A DNA stretch of 64,000 bases, taken from the NCBI GenBank assembly GCA_964059195.1, contig CAXKWD010000001.1, positions 155,360,532 through 155,424,531 of the forward strand, read 5' to 3'. Origin of the DNA: Ectobius pallidus (Eukaryota > Arthropoda > Insecta > Blattodea > Ectobiidae). The notes below the pieces were generated by a model, which worked only from the letters and a program-made list of their open reading frames with translations, did not search any database and had not been told where the DNA came from. A program made the position numbers and the translations under genes. This document shows, piece by piece, positions 45,805 to 56,245 of this stretch (the first letter of the stretch is position 1; every line of letters begins with the position of its first letter).

Positions 45805-46203
45805 CCTCTTCGGTGTAGGTTGAAAATTTCATATTATGTTTGCGTGCCTTGACATTAAAAACAAATGAATCGACCAGCGTGAGCTACAACATTCAAGAGA
45901 TCGCGATGCTTTTATGTCGAAGGAATGACAAAAATGCCAAAGCCTAGTGTAATTGATTTGTATTACTGAAAACTCATGCTTCGAAATCGCAAAAAATACA
46001 CGTTTTCTGCCCGTTTTTCACTCATAACTCACGAACGAAAGCGAAAATTAAAATTCCGGTTTCGAGGTGCACATTCCGACCCTTTAGTCCGCCTATGTAT
46101 AAAATTTCAGATCTCTGCGTTGAGTAGATTTCGCTGGGCATCGCGGACAGACAGACAGACGACAGACAGACGGAGGACAGACACTTCCTTTTATTAATAT
46201 AGA
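45507..46203 (+). mobile_element. Repeat P with an internal (TAA)n expansion (P4)
   Basis: The 5' half (45507-45744) matches P2, then comes a (TAA)n tract at 45745-45804, then a 3' half (45805-46203) of the A subfamily. Where P3 reads TTTAGGCCTATCCCTCTTC, this copy reads TTTAGGCT, an extra short stretch, the TAA tract and then CCTCTTC. The tract therefore sits inside a complete element. This copy shows what the interrupted copies at 27283 and 44492 looked like before X entered. Confidence 0.75.
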
Positions 46204-47214
46204 TAAAGAACAATATTGTAACTGACGATAGATTCTCAAGAAAGGGGGAAAAAAACCTTATAGAAGGGTGAAGGGAAGAGGTAATCAAAATGCAACTTAT
46301 AAGATAAATTAAAGTCATATCAGCCTATGCTTGAGACTTAATTGAAAGACAAAAACACATGTCAAGAGGAGCCTCACAATTTCAACCACAAAATTAATGA
46401 AGTTCAATATTTTTCTTAATAACCATTGAGTTAACTTTGCAATTGTATAGATTCAATATGAAGTATTTTTAAAAGTATTGATTAATTACAGAATTAATGA
46501 AAGTGTAACCATTATGCGATATTAACATAACAAAGAAGTGACTTTTTTTAGAGAACTGATGTCCCATTAATTGACATTCTCCACAGATTTCTCGGTGTTA
46601 TTATTTCTGAATGCCTTATAAACAAAATGATATAAACTCTGATTTTCTTTTGCAATAAGTAAAAATGGAGGTTTGGATAAATTGTTATTCGCCCCTTAAA
46701 AATAAAGTTCAATTTTATCTTTATTTCTTCTTATAAATGCCCATTATAACCTACATCGTTTAGTGGTCAAAACCTCAAACAATGATAAATTTATTTTTTT
46801 AATACAATCTTCTGTTCTGGAGCTTGGTTGTACACACACACACGGACACATAAATATTTCTGAAAATAGTATTTTTGGATTCAAGAGACCTCAAAAAGTG
46901 TATTTATGTTAAATACTCAACTTCGAATTAGTGGGACGAACACAATACTTCCTCTACCAATTCTACCTATGGTACGGGCAGAGGAAGTAAAAAATCAGAT
47001 CACAGCGAGTCATAAATAACTGAATTAAGATAACCGAGCGACGCCACCTTCACAATTGAATACGGTCTTTCAAAAGGTGGCACTAGATGTGCACGGAAAC
47101 ACAATCTCAAATATTATATAAATTTGTAGTACCACACAGCACCAGCAGTACATGCTTTCGAGAAGGACTATTAAAAAATGAAAAATTGAGAATATTACTT
47201 ATAAATGTCAATGG
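46204..47214. other. Spacer with one small hairpin
   Basis: No gene. A 9-bp inverted pair (ACTTCCTCT / AGAGGAAGT, 46947-46988) is present, too small to name. Confidence 0.5.
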
Positions 47215-47222
47215 GTATTATC

Positions 47223-47859
47223 AGGGCCGGATTTAAGAGTATGCCGCCTATTGGATAAAGTCCATTTGCCGCCCCCTCTATAGTTCATATTTGCTTAATA
47301 CATTTGTTTTATACAACAAAAGGATAGAGTTCATTGGTGTTTTCATCTTTTTTAAACATAAAGTTCATTTAGTTTAGATAAAACTACCATTTTAATGGTT
47401 TACATAATAAATTATGTAAACAAATTAGTTATCTAATTTTTTGTTTACTTTTAAGATTCGTTAAAAATGAAATGGCTTTCGAAATTAATTACTTAATTTG
47501 TTCTTGGAGATCAGAGATCACTACTTTAAACACATTTTTATATTTTAATGCTAATGACTATCCTTTGCGTAACTGAACAACTGCGTTCAATTTGAATTAA
47601 GTTGTCCTACACAATGGAATGAAATTACACAAGATTACGTGCTGTGAATTTGTATTATGTTCTAGTTTTATAAAGTAGGCTATGAAGAAGGACTAAAACA
47701 TATTTTTAAGTATCATATATTCTTAAATTCGTACGGAAAATATTATTAACGTCCGAAATACTTCATTTTTAACTTAAGAATAAATTGCCAAACTGCCGTC
47801 CCTGAAAATTTGCCGCTCTAGGCTGCAGCCTACTTAGCCTATTTAGAAATACGGCCCTG
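47223..47859. mobile_element. Non-autonomous hAT element, CAGGGCCGG type, with 8-bp target duplication
   Basis: The octamer GGTATTAT is present at 47215-47222 and 47860-47867. The ends read CAGGGCCGGATTT and, from the right, CAGGGCCGTATTT (12 of 13 identical). GCCGCC-rich stretches lie just inside both ends, as in Tip100-like hAT elements. The 637-bp body is AT-rich and non-coding. Confidence 0.9.
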
Positions 47860-47867
47860 GGTATTAT

Positions 47868-48756
47868 AATAAATAAGAAAGAAAGAAAGAAAGAAAGTGG
47901 CAGGTGTGTATTGATATTGAGAAAGCTAAATGAAAAATGAAGAGATGCTTTAAATAGAAGTATAATGAAATGAAATTTCATTGAAAGGATGGAGCAATTT
48001 TCAGCGTAACAAACATAGAAAGTAATACGAAAAGAGGAGGCAAAGAAATGATTGAAAAATAACACATGTAAAAGCAGTAGAATCCGAGGACATAACCTCT
48101 ATCTGCCACCCATACCAAAGCGAGTGATTACAGGTTTCCGTGCCGGGCATGGCCCCGCCTAACGACCCTAGCATGACAAACGAATTACTGCATCTGATAT
48201 TACATCATTCCACGGCCACATGTGGCCCCCCCTAATTACTCCAAAGCCACGGCCACCGTAGCCCAATTTCGTATAAATCTAAGCCGGTGTTCACTAAATT
48301 ACGCCGCGTATACATTCATTATATCCGTTTTAACATTAGGACAATACTATTTGTCAACTTGGAGGTGGGACATTCCAAACACGTTACAATATATTGCTAC
48401 GTTAGCTATAATAGTCCCTAATAGACCATCATTTCTTGCATTTAATGCAAGTGATTCAGTTGCTTTAACTTATGTGGATATTGAGTAGGCCTATGCAGAG
48501 AATGAAAGTTTAATACTTTATTTTGGAACTAAGTAGATTCGATATTTGCTACTGTTTAAGAAAAACGAAAACATATTTATATATGTCTTAATCTCTGAGG
48601 TTTATATTATCAAGCAGAGTATTTATTTCTACCTTATAACCTCAACATATGTTTCATAAAGATACCCTTACATAATAGGCCTAAAACTATTTGCTAATAA
48701 AATTTCTATAGTAAATAGATTTGTGTAGCAAGTAGACCCAGGCCTACTATGTATGG
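47868..48756. other. Spacer with a (GAAA)n tract
   Basis: (GAAA)n at 47877-47898. The frame at 48222-48488 begins at GTG and shows no family features. Confidence 0.5.
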
Positions 48757-48803
48757 GTCTCTCTCTGTCTCTCTCTCTCTCTCTCTCTCCCTCTCTCTCT
48801 CTC
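48757..48803. repeat. (TC)n microsatellite
   Basis: Dinucleotide tract with two interruptions, immediately before a GC-richer segment. Confidence 0.9.
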
Positions 48804-49065
48804 CATGATGGGGCGAAGGGTCTCCAAGTGGAGGTTTCTGTTTACCGATGTGAATTTTGTTACGCTTATTTTCCTGGAGAGGGCAGAGAGACAGGTGGTA
48901 AGCCCATCGCCCCTCAACCCCCTCCGGAAACTAAGGTATTACTTGGACATGAAAGGGCCGAGAAATTTTGTCCAGTTCTTGGCTTGGAGTTCTTTTACCC
49001 GCTGTAAATCTACGACACGGGATGTATTAGTGGGTACCTTTATGAAATATATTTTGAGGGTATAA
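48804..49065 (+). other. GC-richer segment with an 86-codon open frame, unidentified
   Basis: The ATG-started frame 48805-49065 and an overlapping one in another frame (48753-49007) are both open because the segment is GC-richer than its surroundings. The protein (WRFLFTDVNFVTLIF, then LRYYLDMKGPRNFVQFL) resembles nothing I can name. It may be a fragment of an unrecognised repeat. I do not claim a gene. Confidence 0.25.
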
Positions 49066-51719
49066 GGCAGAAATCAAAATGATGTTCAAACCCTTGAATT
49101 TTACGAATCTACTTCCAAGTATTTTCAATATAAAAATATATTTTAGCAAGTTCAGCGAGAAAAAATTTGGCCTGTTTTCAAGGGCTTACATAAGGCAAAT
49201 ATATCCCATTGTACAGTGGCAGGATTTCGGATATAGTATGCCGACTCGTTCTACGTTCGGCGTATTTTGAGGAATGTAACGCGTTTAGCACTTCGCCGTG
49301 ATGCCTGTTTCCTGGTTGTGAACTTCCCAGGTACTCTTTTTGAGAAATGTCTCAGTGATCCTAGCAGGTTCTGAACGCAAGGGAGGGGGGCGAGAAAATC
49401 TCAGTCTGCTGCCGAAAGTTTAACAGAAGGTGGAAGAAAAGATATTCTGCGATCTTGAGTGGAAAAGTGGGAGAGAAGAGAAGAGTCATACGGCAGAATT
49501 GCGGGAAAGCGCAAACACAACACCCATCCTATTATTCTCTGGTCGAAGAGATTAAGCAACACAAGTTAATTTTAAGTATAATTATGCACATTTCTGGCTT
49601 TTAAGAAGTATTTATCTGTAAAGAATGACTTCACTGCAGAATAACTCTCGTTGAAGATGCCACGTTAGAGGCTTGCTCATGTTATGTGAGGGTTACAGTT
49701 TACACAGTTTCATACAAGGTTCTTTTGAGATTCTTTTACCTGTGTAATTTTACAATCCCTTTATCCCTTCAAGTGGTGACAGGTTGGCTTATATCATAAG
49801 GAAGACCCAGGTAGGAGAGAAAGAAACATGTTGGGTGTGTAACAGTTTGGTTTTTAATATGGATTCTCTCAGTCTATGAGATTCATTAATGCATGGTTAA
49901 TGTACAACGTAGGGACAGAGGTTATGCCACAATAACTGCGAATTTTGAGTCACAACGGCAAGCATGCTAACCACTTGACCTCTTAGGTCACAGATATCCA
50001 TTTCTTGGGGTGCGAAGATTCTCATAAAGTATCGTGCATGAATATATTTTATGAACTGAAGAACTTAACTAGGTAATTAAACCGACGTTTAAGAAGCAGA
50101 ATTCTACCAATTTCAAGGAAGTTAATGAATAATAATTATATAAGTCTACGTATTATTCCATCTCTCTTACTACAATATTGCTAGTTTTCAAAGTTTTGGT
50201 TCATTTCCTTGTAGGTATATTGATTATCTTTTTCAAAGCAAGCCAGTGTTTGCCATCGCTCAAGGTTTCTTCTACAATATTTGTTCACGAATAACTCATG
50301 TGGCTGTTATACAAATATATCAAGACATGATTCAAGCGGCAGAGCTGGATTTCTTTCATTTTTGAAATATGAGACATTTTAAGGTCAGCAATGCTCTGTT
50401 ACACACACAAGTACATTTATACAGAAAATTAATACTTCCAGGGTGTGCAATCAATAAAGTCCGCGCGAGTTCGATCCAGTCCAAATCGAATAAGCAACTG
50501 TTTACAGTCTAGTAAACTTCCAATACTTAGATTCCCGAAAATTTATGAGATCATAATTTGTGACTCAATATGACAGTGAAGCAAAATACAATAGTTTAAA
50601 TTACTTAAGACAGGATATATATTTTGGTTACTTTACTAATAAAATTGTTCTAAGAATATTGGCAGTAAAGATTTATGAACCCACTGTAGATTTTTGTAAA
50701 CAAAAATACAACCTGACTTCTATCAGTGTGATGGTTTAATGATAGAGACCCGAAGAGCGTTGCTCATTTAATAGTCAGTGTCTGCCAAAAGTTTAGCTTC
50801 CTAAAAACATCCTGGAAGATATTCCACTGGCAGTATTGACAAGATCTTTGGCAATATTTTTAAACCAAATATTTAACTTTTTTTTTTTTGCTTATGCAGG
50901 GTGGCGCAGAGAAACGGGAAATTTTTAGAGTTATGTTATCAACACTGTAGTGCCGGCAGAAATAAAATAGTACTTATAACTAAAACATGCTCCCTCATCT
51001 TTAGACCTAAAGAAGGACAAACGAACTGTACAATCAATCAGGTTAAAGAGATCTCCTTAGAGGACTAGCGAAACGACTTAACTGTAAGCTCCCCGATCAC
51101 AAAACAGGAATAATTGACTCATGTTGTAAGAGGCGCAGCAGATCAATGAAAATTGCTAATACAATAAAAAAATTATGAAATCCTAAAAGCTTGAACAAAG
51201 AAAGTGTTTATCGAAATAAGAATAAGTAAAGTGGTGTGAATTTAACGTGCAAGTTCAGTCAGTTGGCAAAACCTTCTGATTTCAAGCAGCAGCAGAGATG
51301 AAAAGCAGGCAGAGAGTGTGTTTACCATTCCTCGCAGTCGGTCCTCGAGAGGAAAACTAAAATGAAACCCAAGTGTGTTCGAAGCTAAATGAATTTGCAT
51401 GCGAATAAAAAAAGAGCGGAGCCTGGTGAGACTAAATATCCCTGCCACCCACTGGAAACCCTCTCGGCTGCTCCAAAGTTCAAGGGCTTTGCACTGTTCC
51501 TAATAACCCTTTCTTGTGCACTGAATACGGCTCAGGGGAAAACTCCCCGCTATAAATATACGGTGTTCGTTGAAGTGTTCATGTAAGTCTAAAACAAATT
51601 ATGAAATTGATCGAGTATGGGTATCAAGGAACCATCATTCGCATCAATTACATCAATTACATGAAACTCATTACAGTAAATGATATTGTGTGGAAATAAA
51701 AAAAAAAGTTGTTTTTTCG
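49066..51719. other. Spacer; one possible degenerate SINE head
   Basis: No gene. At 49955-49995 on the minus strand GTCAAGTGGTTAGCATGC looks like an S1-type A box, but no B box follows. A phrase at 50896 (CAGGGTGGCGCAGAGAAACG) looks like a transposon end, but no partner end was found. Confidence 0.4.
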
Positions 51720-52090
51720 GCGAATATTCTACTCGTATGACCAATAACGTTTAGCAACGCCTCGGATACCGACTAATCACGTTAGTTTATCTAATAACAT
51801 GCAATGGTCGCAAGGTTGCAATTCCATCTCATAAAAGTCAGTTCGTTATTGGATATGTCAAAGCACCAATAGCCTATGCAGAGGTTAATAACTGATTAAT
51901 TTCTGTACTGCTGCCAGTGAACAGGATAAAAACACATTATTTTAAGCAACGTAACTTATTTTAAAACTGAAACAATATAAATTTTAACTTTTTAACTTTT
52001 TTAAAATTTTAATTTATTAGGTTAACTATTTCTCATAAGCACTGTTGGTAGAATTGGTTAGTGTCTGGTAACACATTCCACATCGATTGT
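51720..52090 (+). repeat. Dispersed repeat, unclassified, copy 1
   Basis: It is homologous to 55850-56245 in the same orientation. Shared phrases in order are CCAATAACGTT, AATCACG, AAAACA(C/G)ATTATTTTA, CAACGTAACTT (CAACATAACTT), and TTGGTAG...TGGTTA...TGGTAAC. Neither copy encodes a protein or has visible terminal repeats. Confidence 0.6.
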
Positions 52091-52115
52091 CAATCCTATT
52101 GCTGTAAGATTATAG

Positions 52116-52515
52116 ACTTTGCATTTTTTTTTTGTGAACGTTTAGCCTTGTATTGTAGCCTTCTGATGGTGACAAAGCGAAGGGGTTGCTGAAAGCAGGT
52201 GTTTTGCTTCAAATGATAACGCCCGTCCTCATGCTGCTCGTGCAACCATGAAAAACCATCGACGACATGTGCTTCAAGTGCCTCCCACATCTGCCATACT
52301 TGCCAGGTTTGGCACCATCAGATTTCCACATCTTTAGGCCATTAAAGGAGCTCCTTGGAGGGCAGAAGTCTGATGAAGACATCCAATCGGCGGTGCATGA
52401 GTGCCTACAGTGTCAACCATAATCATTTTTCTCATGCGGTATCGAAGCACTTCCTATCTGATGACAAAGTGCATTGAACTGGAAGTGGACTATGTAGAAA
52501 AAGAATGTACAAGCA
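52116..52515 (+). pseudogene. mariner transposase, C-terminal half, decayed
   Basis: Across three frames the mariner order is recognisable: LYCSLLM, then DNARPHAARATMKN (second catalytic aspartate, codon 52215-52217), then PYLPGLAPSDFHIFRPLKEL (third aspartate, 52321-52323), then TKCIELEVDYVEK. The two aspartates are 106 bp apart, that is 34 residues between them after one frameshift, the DD34D spacing of mariners. Several frameshifts and stops show an old copy. It is a different lineage from the mariner at 28489 (DFHIF...GGQKS against DFHLF...AGQRF). No terminal repeats were found. Confidence 0.85.
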
Positions 52516-53117
52516 AACATTCTTTCTGCAGTAAATTAGTGGAACAAAATTAATTGTGGTTTTTCATTTGATTCTCCCTCGTAATAATAAATAATAGGAA
52601 TATTTATTGAATGCATTAAATTACATCCATTGGGTTCTGATTTTCCCCTCAGGGCATTTTAATCACCATCGAAAAATCAATATATCACGAACTTTCACTA
52701 TTTCAACATTCTATGCTTTCATTCGTTAACATTTTTGTACGTTTGTTCTTTCTTTTGTACCTAATTTTACATAACAATGCTCCTATTGTTCTAATGAATG
52801 CTTTGTTTCTGCTTTACATATTTTCATTAATGCTAACTAGTCACTCAGATATACCCATTCACTCTTAATTAGGTCCCTATCTTTCCAATTTATTGTCTTA
52901 CATTTTAGCAACATGCTCTCATATCCCCCACGTAGGGGACATATGACCTTCTCTATATTAGGTCTGAGACCTCTGAATTTCCATACTCCTAGTATAAGCC
53001 ATGCCATATCAATTCTACCCTTTCTGTTACAGGTTGCTAAATACGTTTAGGCTGACAGAAGTGTTTTGTTTTATAATTCTTCAGCGATATCTTGTCTAAA
53101 CATGTTCTAACTTTCTA
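52516..53117. other. AT-rich spacer
   Basis: Part of this may be 3' flank of the mariner fossil; nothing else seen. Confidence 0.45.
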
Positions 53118-53119
53118 TA

Positions 53120-53662
53120 CAGGGTGTTAATGAATAACACCGAAATATTTTACCTGTGTATAGAGGGGACATAGACAAGCAACTTTTATTAGGAGATTTT
53201 TGCTCTATGGTTTCAATTTTTCCTGTTACAGCTTAGAATCTCCCAGGGCATGGCCGCCACTGACTTCTAACATTAGAAAAACATTCAAAACAAAGGAACT
53301 ACGCTGTTAACACTGTAGTCAGAAGTTATGAATAAAAAGAAGACTAATGCAGTGGCGACCAGTCATGTGATTAGTCTGTAAATTTTGCAGATTATGGAAA
53401 CTCTAAATTATAATATAGCTGTTGACGAATGATTAAGAGTCTGGTTTTTATCGATCACTAGGAAGGCATGAAGTCAATTTAATGATCATTTTAACCCTAT
53501 TTCGCGAAAATATTGATTTATGTGCACCATATTATAATTACTTTAATGCCCTGTAGCTTACACATTTTACGTCATAGAGCAAAAATCTCCAAATAAAATT
53601 TGCTTGTCTATGTCCCCTCTATATACAGGTAAAATATTTTGGTGTTATTTATTAACACCCTG
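53120..53662. mobile_element. Miniature element with 90-bp terminal inverted repeats
   Basis: The 90-bp arms at 53120-53209 and 53573-53662 are nearly identical inverted repeats starting CAGGGTGTTAAT(G/A)AATAACA and ending GATTTTTGCTCTATG. They are flanked by TA (or TATA, present on both sides). The 363-bp centre has no coding capacity. Long arms with TA targets suggest a Tc1/mariner or related element; a four-base target would point to Sola-like elements. Confidence 0.92.
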
Positions 53663-54230
53663 TATAATAATAATAACGGTGCTTATGTGTTTGCATGTAC
53701 AAGTTAGAAAATAATTTTCGTTTGGGCACGAGCCTTAAAATTATAATGGCACTATTTTCAGCGAAAAAGGCACAAGTATTGTAGTGGTAACTCATATAAT
53801 ATTGTCGAAGTCATTTGCTGCGTATCTTGAACACGCACTATTTCTCCGTCTTACTCCCTAGGGAAATACAACAAAGTGAATTTAATGTTTTAATTTAAAA
53901 AAAGAATTCTACATTTAGTTAATTGTGGAGTTAACTTCTAACGTTACGTAAATAAACTTCCAAAACATTTGCACAGACATACGGTCATGGGATTTTAACT
54001 AATTTAGCAGAGAACGCTCTCACTTTAACCTTATTTTTCTCTGACCTCATTTAACTATGCTTCAGTTGTATAATTATACGGTCATGAACCTTTAAATTGC
54101 TAGTAATGCTGTATTAAATTAGATAGCATCATGTAGAACTATTCTACTGACACGAAAAATAATTAACATAATTAAGACACAGCCAGGACTACATAGGCTA
54201 TTACTTAAATATTACTCTTTATATGTTATT
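53663..54230. other. AT-rich spacer ending in an (AT)n tract
   Basis: An (AT)n tract is at about 54231-54249. No gene seen. Confidence 0.5.
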
Positions 54231-54277
54231 ATATATATATATATATATTTTGGTTGGCGGGAAATAATATGTATGTA

Positions 54278-54539
54278 CAGGTAGGGAAAAAAGCGGACCG
54301 ACTCTTGTAGCTGATTTCAGAGCCTTGTGATACGTAAATAAATGTAAGAGATGTAACGGAAACGTTTGTTTTCACTAGCAATACAAATTACGTGAAATTA
54401 TTTCTCAATTGATTGTCTATATTGTCTAGAACAAATTTCAATACATTCCTGCTATCCTGTGAATGCCGCTAGGCATGCGCAGTGGCTCATATCGGCTACT
54501 TAGATATTTTAGTCGGTCCGCTTTCCCCCCCCCTCCCTG
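54278..54539. mobile_element. 262-bp miniature element, TA target
   Basis: The ends CAGGTAGGGAAAAAAGCGG... (54278-54303) and the complement of 54511-54539 (CAGGGAGGG...AAAGCGGACCGACT) form an imperfect inverted repeat with a C-run length difference. TA lies outside both ends (54276-54277, 54540-54541). The AAAGCGGACCGACT block is perfectly conserved between arms. It contains ATGCGCAGT at 54475. Probably Tc1/mariner-derived. Confidence 0.8.
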
Positions 54540-54541
54540 TA

Positions 54542-55504
54542 CATAACTGCAATTTTTATAACTTCTAAATACGAAAATATATAGACTATGAATGGCTTAC
54601 GGGACCGTGCTTCATCAATATTCTAGATTACCATAGACTACTTCATGCATAGGTGCAGCTAGCGAACTTTCATCAGGGGACGTCTGCCTCCTCTGGTTAC
54701 AACCAATCCCATTTCATTGATGTGGAAATTGATCATTATCTTTAATAATAGGAACACTACGTAAAGAATTTCTCCGAATAAATATGATTTTCGATATTAA
54801 CTACCACCAATAATTCTTTTTCCAGCAAGACGATTAGTATAGTTTATTACCTGAAATTATAGCAGATAGTTACTTTTCAGCAAATAATACTATTATCCTT
54901 TCATTTCCTTGTTTGTGTTACATGGACCCGTCCTAGACGACTGCACATCTAGTTGACAGTGGCCCCATGAAAAACCAAACAGTACTTTCAATGCTTGTGA
55001 AACGGAGGTTGCCATCTCTGAAAGGTTCGATCTACACCGTACGTAAATCGCTTCCTTGTTAACATAACACTGAACTATAGTTACATAACCATAACACACA
55101 AAAATAGCGTAGCAATGCAACTGAGTTGGAACTTGATGTGTAAAAAAAAGTTTCATCAATACGTGTAAAAACGCTTATTTAACATCATAAAAGTAAAATA
55201 TGTAAAAACAGTGTACGACTTTTAAATTGATTCCGTTTTATAAAACTGTACATACAGTTAAAAATTAGAACTGGAACCCGCTGGTGTAGAATTCTAATTT
55301 GGAGATAGATTAAGTTGAAACTCAATTTCCACAACCTACATGTGGACCAGAAACAACAGTACTGTCAACAACAGAATTTTACCCCACAGCATTTCGTGTA
55401 CATCTCCAACAAATTATTTTGAAACTTCTCGTCAAAAACAGTAAAAGTTTCAAGTTTTCAAAAGTAAAATAGAAGATTGCTATCAAAAAAATCCATAAAC
55501 TTTT
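54542..55504. other. Spacer, nothing recognisable
   Basis: No gene, RNA or known repeat seen. Confidence 0.5.
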
Positions 55505-55715
55505 AACGATTTTCCAGACTTCGGCCTGTGACCGTCGCCAGTATGCCGGAATTTTGTCCCGCAGGAGTTCTTTTACATGCCAGAAAATCTACTGACCTGT
55601 CACGTTTATTCACACATAAATACCATCGACTTAGACCGCGATCGAACCTGCAACCTTGGCCACAGAAAGCCAGCACGATACTAACTGCGCCACCCAGGCC
55701 GACACAGTGATGGAG
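55505..55715 (-). mobile_element. tRNA-derived SINE, family S5
   Basis: On the minus strand the head reads GGCCTGGGTGGCGCAGTTAG (A box), followed by GCAGGTTCGATCGCGG (B box). A body ending in GGCATACTGGCGACGGTCAC comes next. The tRNA-like head is well preserved. A plus-strand 60-codon frame here is a by-product. Confidence 0.8.
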
Positions 55716-55849
55716 AAGTATAAATACAAGCTCAGAGAACTATATTTAGCAACAAAAGTAAGGAGTTAAAAAGTAATAGGTAAATTTATAGTTGCTAATA
55801 AATAAAAATCAGACCCCTGCACACCTACATGTGGTACATCGTATTAATG

Positions 55850-56245
55850 ACTATTTCACTCATACGCCCGTGTTTGATATTGACCAATAACGTTAACTAT
55901 AGACCAATCACGGCCGTATATCTTACAATATTCTTGTAGGAATCGCGAGGATGACATTTTATCGGGTAAAATGTTATGCTCATTACTGGACACGAAAGCA
56001 TCAGTGTGCAGTGATTAATACGTCACATGTTGCCGTTAAACAGCTCGAAAACAGATTATTTTATACAACATAACTTCTTTGGAAATTGAAATAATAGAAA
56101 TGTGCACTGATTAGAAACAAAATTTCGATTCGGTGCAAGCCAGTTCATGTGTTTTTATTCTGTTCTGCTGTTAGCTTACCTGAATGAAGTTAACTATGTC
56201 TTATATGCACCATTGGTAGCCCTGGTTACAACATGGTAACTCGAA
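55850..56245 (+). repeat. Dispersed repeat, unclassified, copy 2
   Basis: Homologous to 51720-52090 (see that entry). The last 40 bp (ACCATTGGTAGCCCTGGTTA) are somewhat tRNA-like, but no B box follows. Confidence 0.6.

Noticed and set aside
48805..49270. Two consecutive ATG frames as exons of one gene
   Set aside because: No splice signals between them, no recognisable domain, and the first lies in a GC-richer patch where several frames are open at once.
50896..50930. Transposon end (CAGGGTGGCGCAGAGAAACG)
   Set aside because: No inverted partner was found in the window.
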